Shown here: one piece after another, positions 46,601 to 58,216 of the stretch | Layout of the letters: every line of letters starts with the position of its first letter | Position numbering within the stretch: the stretch's first letter is position 1 | Assembly (NCBI GenBank): GCA_005406025.1 | Contig: BGZK01001594.1 | Location: forward strand, 1-64,000 | Direction: 5' to 3' | Source: Eumeta japonica | Taxonomy: Eukaryota > Arthropoda > Insecta > Lepidoptera > Psychidae | Length of the DNA stretch: 64,000 bases | Notes under the pieces: generated by a model | Database searches by the model: none | Told to the model about the DNA's origin: nothing | What the model saw: the letters and a program-made list of their open reading frames with translations, nothing else | Translations under genes and position numbers: made by a program

Positions 46601-49600
46601 ATAATCTGTTTTCAAAAAGGACCAACAAATATAAAGTTTATGCAAATCTCAAAAATTTAGTTATGCTACACTACAAAATATAAACATTTAAAATTTTTAT
46701 TCATTCATAGATAAAATAAACAAATTTTAGGGTATTCGCCATCTAAATGAGGATTCTAGTGGAACTACAGCACAATCGTTAATTCGATATTTTGTTAGTT
46801 TCGATAGTTAATATCGAATTAACGTATAATTAAATAAATTTCGTGAAAATAGTATCTTGTATAATACTGGTTTTATGCTTGAAGTCATATGATGAACAAG
46901 TGAGTCGCGAAATCCATTTACGTGTTTTGATAAACGTAGATATTTACGTAGCCTTTATAATAAAAACTAAACATATATATTTAGACAAATAAATGAGTCG
47001 TTTTTAATACCCAGTCCGACTCGATAACAATAGATAACACTTACCGAAGAAAACAACCACTATCTAGACAAAAATACTTCACTTGCTAGTAAATTATTGT
47101 ATTTTTTATGTCGCGATCGAGTGTAGTATAACTCAGTGATTTGTGGGTCGACTGCCTGGTTGCCCACGGTAACGAGCATATTTGACATTATTAAAAATGC
47201 ACTTCCCCTTTTGTCTTCATACTCCACACCGGCGACAATTGGCGGTTCGTGTTTTCTTTCAAAATTACTTTACAGTCAGGAGAGCGCCGTCATTACTCCA
47301 TAATTGCATGCAGAATACAATAAAGAATCAACAACCTCAGCATGTATCTTCATAGTGCAAATATATTATACGTACGTTCATTCGAAGAAGTCGTAAGGCT
47401 TCTGCCAGTCAGCAACGTAAACGGGAAAGATTTATATTAGATATAGCACGAAAGTTATAATTGGTCCACATTCAACGGGATTTATTACTGTTTGTGTTAT
47501 AACGATACGTTTCATTCAAAGGTAACGCTACTTTTCAAACAATACTCCTAGACTTCATGTTGTACGTCGACACCATGTTGATAAAAACGAACCATAATTT
47601 TTGTTTTGATACAAGACATGCTCTGAAATGCTTCGGTAAATAATTGGTTTACTTAAATTGATCAGACTCAATGATGTGATAATGTTGTGTCTTCTCTGTA
47701 TCTAAATTTCTGTACAAAAGAAATGACTTTTCTTATTGATTTCTAATTCAATGTTGCAAACCACATTAACGATAATACATTGAAGAATATTCCAAAAGCA
47801 CTCGTAGCTCAAAAATAACAACTTCATATGTTTTTAACTCTGCGATTTCAAACATTTCTTTAACTTTAAACTAAGATGTCTATTGAATACGTCGTTTAAT
47901 TTTGACTATTCAAGGCAATTTTTTAAGCAAAGAAGTTGACGGATACGAAACATGAATCCAACTAGAACTTTAAAAGTTATTTTGAGAAAAATCCATTTAC
48001 GAATTTTTCGTTAACGATGTCTCTCGAACGACCCCGCCGGTTTTCATACAGATTGCAATGATAAACATTGATTTCTAACCAGAAGAGTTTGTAGATTTAG
48101 GAATTTATAGGTAGAGTGGTTTAAGACATATTTTGTAAAATACATTTTGAATTTTTTTAAAATATAAGCGTGCATAACTCCTCCGCACATACAGATACGA
48201 GTACCACTCGGGAAATGATCAAAATAGATTAGAACCCTAAAACATCAAAATTTTTTGAAAGCCCTATTTTAGAATCGGCTTAAAAACAGTATCTTCTTAA
48301 TTTATGAAAATTTTTAAATTTTCATAGCGGGAAGTTAAAAAAACGCTGTTTTTTCTAATTTCCACTTTACAACAATCGACTCAGTTTTCTGAACAGAAAA
48401 AGATGCCCGAACACCAAATATAAATCCTTCAAGAATTTCACATGTTAGTTTGAAAAAAACTTTGTTTTATAATTTTTGATTAACGATATCTACCGAACAA
48501 ATCTACAGATTTTGCGGATTTAGCAACATTAGTCAACGTTGTTTCTAAGGAAAACAACTGGATGGATTCAGAAATGTATCGGTAGAGCAGTTTACAAAAT
48601 ATTCTAAAGAAAGATTTTTCAATAAATTTTTATCGCGTTATATCCCTTGTACCGATCTATTGATTTTTATTCAGCTTGCGGCAGTCAAAGCAACTGTTTA
48701 AGGAAAAGAGCTGATTATATTTTGGTATCGATCGGTAGAGCGCTCTAAAAGTTATTTCAAAAAAAATTCTAAAAATTTTATGTTTGATTTTCCTTAAAAT
48801 CTACGGAACTAGTTTAACGTTTCAAAAATTCTAAGTTGAGTGGACTCCTTTTGAATTTCACAAAGTGCGTTTCGATCGATTAATTGCAAGTTATGAAAGG
48901 TTTACATACACGCACGCACGGACTCAGACACACTCCTACAGATGTATAGATATTACTCGGCAAATGGTCGAAATAGATTTCTAGGACCCTAAACGTCAAA
49001 ATCTGGTAAAACTCGATTATTGAAAATCGGGTTGAAACTAGCAACTTCACAACTGTATAATTTTTCTTTAATTTTCATAGTGGTAAGTTAAATATGAAGA
49101 TTAGCTTGGATTTATGAGAAACATTCAACTGAACACGTGAATCACATATGTGAGCCGTTCTCATTAAATGAGTTTTACACGGGTAAGTATACCCATATTT
49201 GCAAGATTGCACTTATAGCGTCTACCGTTATTAATTCTTCTATGCTAAATTGTAAATAATTTAAAAAAGAAATGACCGACGACGGTGTTTGTAGGTGTCA
49301 TCCATCAAGATGATTGGCTAAAGTTTAGAGATTTAAACACAAAGCTATGACAAAACGCTTCAACTGACTTATCATATTTTTTATACAGGTTTTGGTACGA
49401 TATTAAAAATATTTATAAGTCAAGAAGGTTAAGTACATGATGAATGAAAATTATGTGTAAAGCAGTACTAAACCACTGACAGTTTCAAGTAGTCTTTCGG
49501 TGTTTGTTCTTACAGTACCTACGTGATACAAAGCAAAAAGGAAGTGGAAAAATCAGATATTTATTATGTAATTAATTATTTAAAAGAAAGCTAGTGTGTA

Positions 49601-52600
49601 TCTTAGTGACGAAGAATTATAGCAATATGTGAAAATTAAATAAGGGAATCCCATAATTTTTATCAATTTCATTTTCAGTTTAAATTTTCGGTGCACTTGT
49701 GCGTTGCATTTTTGCGGTTTAGCAGATTTACATGTTTTCCCGTATTTGGATTAGACATTTAAAAAGTATTTGCGCACTATTTCAGTGATCTGGTGGTCCA
49801 GTAAGATTGAGTAATTCTAGTAACCTTGTAGTTTCGTGTACCAGCGAGCACCGGCCCGCGTGAGATTTGGAAAACTACGTCACATGTGGCGAGTGTCCGT
49901 TGACAATTCGAAATTCATGGCTCGCACCTATTTTTGAAATTCCGTATTTCTGAAAACTAATTATCGAATCGAAATACCCGTGTAACATAACCTTTGAAAT
50001 TATGTACTAAATCTGATGCCGTCATTTTAGTGAAGTGCTTCGCGCTGCCTATTCCTGACTCGTACGAATTATTCATTGTGATCATAAACCCAAGGCGGAG
50101 TCAGAGACTGAATGATGAGTTTTGTCCTAATGAATGAGCAGTTTTTTCATATCATAGACACTGACGAACCCATTATAAACGAAAGTGTATGTGTATTAAA
50201 ATTTCGAATATCGGTAAGAGTAATAAAGACTAAAGGTAATATAGACTATTTTTTTATTACAGGGGCCATTGCCCGCGCCTATGTGGCTAGACACATTCGA
50301 AGCGATCGACAAGAAAATTATTTGCCCACAGTCTAAACTCTTAATGGAAAATGAACTCGACATAAAGGACCAATTTAAGATGGAAGAAAATTGTCTACTA
50401 GCTAACGTGTTCGTGCCCGACACCGAGAAGACGAATCTGCCTGTGGTCGTTTACGTACACGGCGGAGCCTTTCAATTAGGCTACGGCAATATGTTTTTGC
50501 ATTCGCCACTTCTAAACTCGGGAGAGATAATCGAAGTGAATTTCAATTATCGCGTAGGCGGTCATGGTTTCTTATGTCTGGGCACAGAAAATGTGCCGGG
50601 CAATGCGGGTATGAAAGATCAGGTAGCCGCATTACGCTGGATCAAAAACAACATTGCAAGCTTCGGCGGCAACCCTGATGACATTTCCTTAGCGGGATTT
50701 AGTGCAGGCGCTGCTGCTGTCGAATTGCTACTGGTGTCAAAATCTACACGAGGACTTTTCAACAAAGTCATTCCAGAAAGTGGTAGCAGTGTCGGAGTGT
50801 GGGCCGTTCAAGGTGATCCATTTCAGACAGCTAAGATGTACGCTCAGTCACAGGGCTACACAGGTGGTGACGATATCTACGCGCTCGAAGAATTCTTCAT
50901 AAATCTGTCTTTGGATGTACTCCAAGCAGATGCTTTTATGGACAGACGGGATAGCACATTTATTTTCTCACCCTGCGTGGAGCGAAAAGAAACAAAAGAT
51001 GCTTTTTTAACAGATGCTCCTATAAATGTCATCAAAGAGGGAGACTACGAAAAACTACCCATGCTGATTGGATTCGCTGATATGGAGGGTATATTCAGAC
51101 TTTCATTATTTGAGCAATGGAAAGATGCAATGAACGAAAACTTTTCCGATTTCTTACCAGCAGACTTACACTTTGAGAGTGAAGATGAGCGTCAACAGAT
51201 AGCGAAACAAATTAAGGAATTCTATTTTGAGGATCGACCAGTCAGCGAGGAGACCGCCTTAGGTTTCGTAAATTATTTTTCTGACGTATTTTTCGTGTAT
51301 CCGACGCATAGGTCATTGTCGCTACAGCTGGCGGCCGGCAGTGACTCGCTTTATTTTTACGTGTATGCTTTCGCTGACGCCGACAGGACAACTGTTCCTC
51401 ACCCGGGCATAACAGGGGCAGGACATTGCGATCAGTCTTTTATAATTAGTGATACTATTTGGGAGCCGGTAAATGACGCTGACAGATCAGATGATTCCAG
51501 AAAAATGAAACACCTACTGGTTGACATATGGCAAAATTTCATAAAAACCGGGTGAGTACAAATTAAATAGCATAATTTAGCATTAGACGCATACAATAAG
51601 CAAAAAAAAAACATAGTAAAACGTTCCTATTTATATTTTTCCATGATATTTGAAGTATTTTTGTAGTACATCGCTAAATTATTTGTTAAAATTAACTTTT
51701 ATATAGTACAAACATACACTATTTAAAGACTATGATTTAAAAAAAAATTAAAACTTCATTTTTAAAGAAATTTGAAATGTCAATGTAATACATTATTTAA
51801 AAAATTGGAAATTTTATAAAGTCTAAATCTTTTGCACGCCTCACAAGCGGAGCGTTGAAGTGGTGCTCTACTCTCGACATGTCAAAAAACCCTGTCTTTC
51901 GAAACTTAAATGACTTTTTTTTACTAATATGACACTTACAGGGTAATATGAGTGCACTAATATCAAGTTAAATAATTATAGTAAATAATAACATTAAAAT
52001 CAATCATTGTTGAACGTCCGTCAGTCTGTGTTTATGGATCCATGTCTGTGGCAGAGAAATTGGTCGAAAAATGTATCTTACCGGAATACTTTTTTTTATT
52101 ATATAAAGTTATACCCTGTGCTGATTCCTAGTTAATATTAGCGTTCTAAGTACTGTCGTTTAATTATAATTTACAAAAAACTGAAAAACGACTGTGTATT
52201 GCACGCCTCACAAGCGGAGCGTTGGGGTGGTGTTTGTATATCTATATTTATATACAAATGAAGATTAGCCTTAAGCCATATGTGAAAAGTTGAAATCAGC
52301 GCATGCGCCATTATAAATATCTCACGAAATGGCGCGAAATTTGAATTTGATAAATATTTTTTTGAAATTTCATTATCAAAAACTCTATTGAATTTTTTTA
52401 TTTTAGAAGTTAATGACCGCGGTGAGGCGTGCACTTTTGGATTTTCCAAATTTTTAGTTTCTTTTAATTTCATAATATCAAAACTCACTAAAGCTAGTAC
52501 TCATGAAATAAATGGCAACAATAGCAATTTGGCGACACTCGCCCTACGATGCATACGAAAACTTGGATAATAGCGATCATAACGCCTGCTTGAGAACGGA

Positions 52601-53290
52601 GGACAGCGCCCTCACTCGTATTCACGGGCCCCACGTAACGTTATGTACAAAGCGATGCGTGAAATAAGCATTGTAAGAAGTTTAAGTAATGTATAACATT
52701 GAACATTTTTAAGTCCATCTCGTCTTCACGTTTTATGCTAGCGACTGCTGTGAGTTTTGTATGGTTTATAATGGCATTGTTGTTGTAAATTGTATATAAT
52801 AAATTTATTTAGCGTTAAATTACTACGGCGTTATTGTTTGACACAGCATTAACCGTACATATTTTGATTAGACCAAACGTGTATATGGCATGTCTATTGC
52901 ATGCGTGACATGTATTTGGCGATTCACTTATTTTACTTCGAAAGAAGGATTGATTATAGTCGGCTGAAAATTAGGCATTCAGAAAATACAAGCACTATAT
53001 CGTCGTAGTCGACAAGCACAGACAAATCTGCAATAATGAAAATGTTAATCAAATATTTAATTTTCAGAAATCCCACGCCAGAAGGTAGCTATGCGGCAGA
53101 AACATTCGGCGGTGAGTGGCAGCCCGCGTCGCCGGCGCGGGCGCAGTACGCATTATTGAACGTCACTAGCGAGCTACGTACCGAGCTGTGGCCCGACCGC
53201 ATGGCGCTCTGGGACGAAATCTACTCTAAATACTACTTTACCCCAATACCACCACCAGAACCACCCAAAAAACTTAAAATTGAATTGTAA
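43489..53290 (+). CDS. Carboxylesterase (type-B, alpha/beta hydrolase), three coding exons
   Basis: A secretory-pathway carboxyl-ester hydrolase of the insect esterase family, members of which act in detoxification, odorant or hormone turnover. Exons 43489-43671, 50263-51551 and 53068-53290 join in frame to 564 residues, a normal family length. The signal peptide is about residues 1-18 (ACAGVLLLVLVCAA). Family blocks follow in order: VRGY and YGIPYATAP, CPQ/ENCLLANV (disulfide cysteines), HGGAF oxyanion hole (127-131), NVPGNAGMKDQVAALRW, nucleophile in GFSAG (Ser208), acid in DMEG (Glu336), GAGH base (His449). The C-terminus is KIEL, which resembles ER-retrieval signals (KDEL, HIEL). Splice sites are AAG|GTAGGT...TTATTACAG and G|GTGAGT...ATTTTCAG. 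All catalytic residues are present, so it looks functional. The substrate cannot be told from sequence. An upstream in-frame GTG at 43474 is not used as the start. Confidence 0.93.
44375..44505 (+). repeat. Lepidopteran SINE-like tail, copy 1
   Basis: GCAACGCGCTAGTGACTCCCCTGG, GTTGCGGGTGTCCATGGGCGG and GTTCGTTTGCCCTTTATAA, in this order, match a 3' consensus shared by many lepidopteran SINEs. Confidence 0.7.
44695..44870. promoter_or_regulatory. CpG-rich patch with a perfect CRE
   Basis: TGACGTCA occurs at about 44754-44761 and GGCGCCTGCGCCGGCG, an NRF1-like string, at about 44799-44814. The patch is isolated in AT-rich intron 1 of the esterase. It may be an enhancer, a cryptic promoter or a transposon-borne promoter. 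Confidence 0.35.
44876..45220. repeat. Tandem duplication with 200-bp period
   Basis: GTCACAGATCTAGC starts at 44876 and again at 45076. Each is followed by ACAATATAGATAG, TTAATACCAAATTT, GGTTGAGGTAATTTATT and CTATAC.AAATGTATTATAATATGC with few differences. Confidence 0.9.
46390..46605 (+). repeat. Lepidopteran SINE-like tail, copy 2
   Basis: GGAGACGCCTTTGGGGTTGCG, GTGTCCACGGACGACGGTGATCA, GGCTTGTCGGTCCGTTTGCCCC parallels the 44.4 kb copy but is more diverged. Upstream body sequence is present from about 46400. Confidence 0.6.
46778..46823. repeat. 14-bp perfect inverted repeat
   Basis: GTTAATTCGATATT (46778-46791) and AATATCGAATTAAC (46810-46823) around an 18-base loop that itself contains TTCGATAGTT. 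Confidence 0.8.
46824..47990. other. AT-rich intronic stretch
   Basis: Nothing recognisable; no ORF of coding character. Confidence 0.4.
47991..49095. repeat. Tandem diverged retroelement-tail units
   Basis: Two units about 740 bases apart end alike: GAACCCTAAAACATCAAAAT...TTTTCATAGCGGGAAGTTAA (48230-48340) and GACCCTAAACGTCAAAATCT...TTTTCATAGTGGTAAGTTAA (48977-49090). Between them recur CGTTAACGATGTCTCTCGAAC-like and ATCGGTAGAG stretches. The same family appears reversed at 57680-58205. Confidence 0.6.
49096..50262. other. End of carboxylesterase intron 1
   Basis: AT-rich with no supported gene. A modest GC-richer patch lies at 49840-49910. The 74-residue ORF over 50112-50336 is a shadow crossing the acceptor. 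Confidence 0.4.
50263..51551 (+). CDS. Carboxylesterase exon 2: catalytic core
   Basis: Starts GPLPAPMWLDTFEAID after TTATTACAG and ends FIKTG across donor GTGAGT. It carries the oxyanion loop, all three triad residues and the conserved NVPGNAGMKDQ block. It is a single clean frame of 1289 bases. Confidence 0.93.
51552..53067 (+). other. Carboxylesterase intron 2 (1.5 kb)
   Basis: Bounded by GTGAGT and ATTTTCAG. It holds a MITE-like element at 52200-52433 and a partial relative of its left end at 51833 (GCACGCCTCACAAGCGGAGCG), plus a GC-richer segment at 52575-52760. Confidence 0.8.
52200..52433. mobile_element. MITE-like element with 12-bp inverted ends
   Basis: TGCACGCCTCAC (52200-52211) and GTGAGGCGTGCA (52422-52433) are perfect inverted ends of a 234-base AT-rich segment with no coding capacity. 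A half copy of the left end lies at 51833. Confidence 0.6.
53068..53290 (+). CDS. Carboxylesterase exon 3: C-terminus
   Basis: Completes the split Gly codon and reads NPTPEGSYAAETFGGEWQPA, the usual C-terminal NPTP...W.P block, then a Pro-rich stretch, PIPPPEPPKK, and the final KIEL before TAA at 53288. Confidence 0.92.
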
Positions 53291-53456
53291 AATATATATT
53301 AGAAAAAATCTTCTGTAATATTATTGAATAATTACTTAAATAGTGGTTGAAAAACCAACTGTCTTCGACATTTGTACATTCTACGGTTCCTTAAATAATA
53401 AATATTAATGACATGCGCTTGCTGTATAGCTCATATGATATCTAGCTTTGTTACTT

Positions 53457-53462
53457 AATAAA
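53457..53462 (+). terminator. Polyadenylation signal of the carboxylesterase
   Basis: AATAAA in TACTTAATAAAGATATTTG, 167 bases after the stop codon. An earlier AATAAA near 53397 is an alternative. Confidence 0.55.
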
Positions 53463-53469
53463 GATATTT

Positions 53470-56400
53470 GAACTTTAATTCCAAATACATAATTTTGTAA
53501 AGAAAGGCTCCTGAAATATATATGCGGACTTTCTTGGAAATAATTGGCCATAGGTGTAACTGAATTCAATTAATTATATTGCATAACAATAAGAAAATTA
53601 CATTTTATACAAGCATCACAAATTACGCCTACAACAATTTATTATAATGCAAATCATATTTAAAGTTTCAATTAATAATTAAATGCATTGTATAATATTT
53701 CTCAAGTTGTTCGTTTTCGATTGCTTTCAATAGGCAAATGTAGTCTGATTGTCACGGGTTTGATTCTCTGGTTCTGTTCTGATTTGCATTGGCATTCTGT
53801 TATGGATATCGCATTTATACTCTTTGTTTTTGAGAATGAAACTAGTCGGTACTCAACAATGGTTTATTAAGAGACTACTTCGGTATTGATGTCTATTTGA
53901 TGAAGCGCGGTGCGTTGTATAATTTTGACGTAGCCACAGACGACGAGGGTATCGTTTGGATCTCGGGTCGACGATGTTAGCAAAGATGTGGACGGATTCT
54001 TGCATAACATCGTGGGTGATAGTGAAGGGCACGGCTGGGACGTGTGCCCTGGGATTCGGGCGCGCTAGTAAGCAGCAGTTTAACCCACCACCCACTAGGC
54101 TTTGCCAGCCCAAAGGAGGTAAAAGTCAGAACGCGAGGACGGAAGTATCTCTACAGCTTGTTCTGTTAGAAAACTGATATATTATCTAGCGAACCCACCG
54201 CTCTGGTTACGTTCTCGTACGTTACACAACATTCAACTCCATTAACCGATTTGCCTTTCTATGACACACCCATTAGTTTCCACTCTCCAACATTTGTCTC
54301 ATCGTGTGCTAAAATTAATAAAACTTTTGGAAAGCCTTGAAGTTACCTATGGTTCTCGTCAAGTCGTCATAGTGATCTGGGTCCTCTTTTTCACGCTCCG
54401 TTTTATCAATTATTCCCGTTTGTCTATCGTTCAGGGAACAGTCTGACAACAAATGGTTTCTATTCTCCTCGCGCAATCCGATCCGTAATACAGGAGGGTG
54501 GATTTAAAGTGGTGCGGCCGTAATGGATAACTATATGATTGCCAGTTGAAATCAAAGTTTAAAACACGATATAAAAAAAAAGACTTTTAGTGAGTATGGA
54601 GTCAGAATTTTAGTGAAAAGCTTTAAAAATTTCGTGGTAATGTCTTGCCAAATTTTTGAATCTTGCGCATTTATCTTGATTATTTACATCAAGATGAATG
54701 CGGAAATGATTCACATACTTATTCTATAACATAAGAAGCAAACCGTGTGAACATATACCACTATGTAAAAATTGAGCGCCATAAGTAGTACTTTTTGTGT
54801 CGTATTGTAACGTTTTACTTCTTAAACATTGTAAGAAAAAATAAAAGAAAAAAAATGTGTGCCTAACATTTATACACATACAAGAGATTTAAGGATTCGG
54901 GGCATGTGGTTATTTTAATACTGTAAATATTGCATTTGATATGACGTGTTCCTTCGTTTGCTATGTTCTAATTATAAATTTACAGTAATAGACGCCAACC
55001 GACAACAAGCACTAAGAAAGGAAAGATAGAAAAACTATCAGATTTTCACAACAGGTTAGGTTAAACTCAAAGATTTTTAATGCTTCTTACTTATCGATAT
55101 CCACATTCGAATACTAGGTGTTCTCCTAAATGTGAAACAGCTTTATTATATGTACAATTGTAAAAAGTAGTCCTGTATAAATAAACCGTAACAAAATAAT
55201 AGATAAGTAAGAATTTATAGTTCTTTATAATGCACAGTTTGCAATGATTTGATGTGACAATGCAATAGAGACTCAGAATAGACGGTGCAGATAGATGTTG
55301 TCAGGTCTTTATCAAATTGTTAGTAAAAGTCTGATACAGAAATTAGGTGTCGCTTATGCTTTACCGACACTTGTTCATTTATACTTCCTTGTAAGAGAAG
55401 AAAAGAAATCCTAAAACCACCATTATCACGCACTAGTATTTACAGCAGTAATTTGCGTGAAACGCAAGTTTGACAACACATTTTAGTGGACAGAATTTTA
55501 ACCGCCCTGGAGCAGGATCATTCATAGAAATTAATATTATACTAATTCGACTTACTAATCGCGTTCCCTAGACATAAATTCAGTTTCTAATAGTTTCTTA
55601 CATATTGAGAAGTATGTGGATACAATTTTTAACACGAAAAGAATATACGTATACCTTTGAATTAAGAAAATGATTGTATGTTGAAATAGTAACAACTGAC
55701 AAATTACTAGATAATAAAAAAAGCATTAAATGACATTGAAAATGCTCGAAATAGGTCCTTTTTAATCTATCTTTTGAGATTTGTACTTCGAATTGATTTA
55801 GAAATGCACGAAGTTGACTTACTTTTAATCAAAACGAATTTACAGACAGAGTCACAACATTCGTTAAACATTAAATCCAATAACATCTTGGTCAGAAATT
55901 ATCATTGATCACCAACTTACGCAGGAAGTTTGTGTTACACGGTAAACACTGATGTCAAGTTTGAGGTGTCTCAACAACCACTCTGTCGAAAGGCTTGAAA
56001 CGCCTTTTATAACACACAAACTATCGACCAGACTAAAAATAGCTGTTAGCAACAAAGAAAAATAATTTGTATAACGATCAAAAATATGAATATGTCATTA
56101 TAGACCTGGCAAATTATATCTCTTTTATATTCATAATTTAAAAACTGGGAGTTTAAAATCATAATTTCCAGTTACCTAAAAAAATGTCGAATTAAGCAAT
56201 ATACTGGTGACCAAATTCCATGGGATTATATTTTGTTTCAGAAAAAGATGTAACTAATGGCTTAACGTCAGAAAACATGTCTTTGGATTTTAATTCTCCA
56301 GAAGTTTCTCGTTTTGGGGGGATTTTGCAAAAGTGACACAAAATACCACTCGAATAGAATAACTGGTTCTCAAACTTTATGTTAAAATGTTCACATTTAC

Positions 56401-56716
56401 AAATAAGGGGGAGACGATTTTAATTCGCAAGCGCTCTATGTTTTGTCCTTATGATTGCGTGATGTAGAAGCCGATCGCCTTAGATCAATGTAGTGGCATG
56501 TTGTAAAAAAGTGGAATTCATAAAAACTTCCTGCATGAAAAATCTCTAAACAAATGTTTTACATGTTGAATATCATTATTTGTGTTTTAGAGATTTTTAT
56601 TCATTACTTTATTCATAATATTATATTTACTCATTTCCAATTTATAAAATTATTGAAATGCAAATTTGATTTTATGAGTTAATTTGTGTAAGTCATCGAT
56701 TCTTGTGTCGGAAAAT
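53470..56716. other. Intergenic, no supported gene
   Basis: A GC-richer segment at 53890-54170 has open frames on both strands (53853-54113 minus, 53956-54177 plus) but no recognised motif and may be a transposon scrap. No continuation exon of the neighbouring dehydrogenase was found on the minus strand here. Confidence 0.4.
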
Positions 56717-57079
56717 TTAATTTTTCTGAATAACTATCAATTTAATTTTGATATCTATACACTTCTTCCAGTTACTTTCGTCGAGAATACCAGCATTGTT
56801 TACCAAAACGTCTAAATGGTCATAATCTCTCTGGACTCTCGCATAGACCGAATCGAGGTCTTTCTCGCTGGTGACGTCTGCCCGGATGAAAGCGGCTTTG
56901 CCCGGCCCATGCGTAGAATTGAGCTCGGCGGCAGTTGCGCGGCCTAGTCGGTCGTTTACGTCCACCAGCACCACGACGCTGGCGCCGGCCGCGAGGTAGT
57001 TCCGGGCGATTTCCCTCCCAATGCCCTCCGCGCCCCCCGTTATCAGTACCACTTTCCCTCTCACACTCCTTTCGCCCAT
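56717..57079 (-). CDS. Short-chain dehydrogenase/reductase (15-PGDH-like), 5' exon only
   Basis: The N-terminal half of an NAD(P)-dependent Rossmann-fold oxidoreductase. From the ATG at 57079: GKVVLITGGAEGIG (dinucleotide-binding TGxxxGIG, residues 14-21), VVVLVDVND with Asp40 at the end of the second strand (suggests NAD), ADVTSEKDL, and DVLVNNAGI (NNAG, 94-97). After ESNWKKCIDI the expected catalytic Asn is replaced by Lys111. The frame then runs KLIVIQKN to a stop. A weak donor, ATA|GTTATT, at about 56735 could end the exon. The YxxxK active-site exon was not found down to 53.3 kb. This is either the first exon of a gene with a distant remainder or a truncated pseudogene. It is oriented toward the esterase, tail to tail. 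Confidence 0.75.
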   Translation of the reverse strand: MGERSVRGKVVLITGGAEGIGREIARNYLAAGASVVVLVDVNDRLGRATAAELNSTHGPGKAAFIRADVTSEKDLDSVYARVQRDYDHLDVLVNNAGILDESNWKKCIDIKIKLIVIQKN

Positions 57080-57200
57080 GATCGGCGCGGCTGTCTATCT
57101 CCGTGGTCACAAACAGACTGCCGCGATCAACACATCGCATTGAATTTGTATGTTGAAAATGTTGCAAAAGTGCTAATAAAGTGACGATATCGGTCATGTG
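57080..57200 (-). promoter_or_regulatory. Presumed 5' leader of the dehydrogenase
   Basis: GC content drops quickly upstream of the ATG. ORF text here in another frame is a shadow. No TATA box or initiator stands out. Confidence 0.25.
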
Positions 57201-57679
57201 TTATTGTATTGCGCCAGTTAATATTTCAAGTTAAATTATTGATTTTAAAGTCCATTCTCAAGAGTCATGTTTGTGCAACAAACTTCGACTTCTATTTCTA
57301 CCTTGACCGAATTACCTCATTAAATTGAATTTTCATTTCAACGATTATGAAAGCACAAAATTAATGAAAAATTATATCGCTTAAGGAATAAAATGTAAGT
57401 TTATAAAAAAGCAGACAGAACAAATGATAATTGTTAATAACAACTGGCGAAATTATTTTTTTCAACCATATACATTAAAGTTTTGCATCGTTACCCAGTG
57501 TTTTGATTTAAATATTTCGATAATTGTTGCAAATCTAAATTAACCTTAATGCTTATATTCTACATGAGTACTTGTCCTTTTAACTTGTCAATTGATTTGA
57601 GCACCCTATTGTTCGAACCTGAGAACCGTTTAATAAGAGACAAGAGGCCTACTCGAGTGCCTATCTTTCAAATAGTATT
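57201..57679. other. AT-rich intergenic stretch
   Basis: Nothing recognisable. Confidence 0.4.
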
Positions 57680-58205
57680 TTTAACTTCCCGCTATGAAAA
57701 TTTAATTTCTTAAAAATATTGGGAAATTGATGTTTTGGATTAGGAAATTACTACGTCAGTGAGGTATAAAACGAATATTTGTCACAAAAATTTACAAAAT
57801 AATTGTATTTATGGACAGATCCTACGGATTTTTATAATAATGTAAATATAAATTAGTTATTGCCTAGTTTGCGGGCCGTGGTGAGTTATTACAGTAAATA
57901 AAAGAAAATAGTAAAAGGACTGACCCTAAAGGTCATCTCAGCAACTTCCCACTAACTTTAAGCGTTTAGACATAAAATACCGGAGTAATTAAAAAAAACA
58001 TTTTTTCAAAATATTTTGTTACACGATATTTTACGAACTAATCGACCGATTTTTACCATCTCGGCAGCGATCGACGCAAATTTTTAAGTTCTAAGAACTT
58101 AGAACATGTAATCAATCAGACATAAAATTTCGGAGTGATAAAAAAAAATTATTTTTTTCAAAATTTTTCGTTAACGACATCTCACGAACGAATTAACCGA
58201 TTTTG
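57680..58205 (-). repeat. Retroelement-tail repeat, reversed relative of 48-49 kb
   Basis: Begins TTAACTTCCCGCTATGAAAA, the reverse complement of the unit ends at 48.3 and 49.1 kb. It holds two CGAACGAATTAACCGATTTT / CGAACTAATCGACCGATTTT stretches and repeated GACATAAAAT.(C/T)CGGAGT.ATAAAAAAAA units. Confidence 0.6.
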
Positions 58206-58216
58206 ACCGGACTCCG

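Larger units (their letters stand above)
43672..50262 (+). other. Carboxylesterase intron 1 (6.6 kb)
   Basis: Bounded by GTAGGT and TTATTACAG. It contains two SINE tails, a 200-bp tandem duplication, a CpG-rich patch with a CRE, a palindrome and a tandem AT-rich repeat. It has no coding exon that I can support. Confidence 0.8.

Noticed and set aside
52575..52860. Solo LTR in esterase intron 2
   Set aside because: A polyadenylation-like AATAAA is present, but no TG...CA ends or flanking duplication could be read.
56820..57197. Second minus-strand ORF over the dehydrogenase exon
   Set aside because: A shifted-frame shadow of the SDR; the TGGAEGIG and NNAG motifs are in the 57079-56717 frame.
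57590..57625. T-arm-like GGTTCGAAC on the minus strand, considered as a tRNA
   Set aside because: No matching acceptor stem, D-arm or anticodon arm around it.
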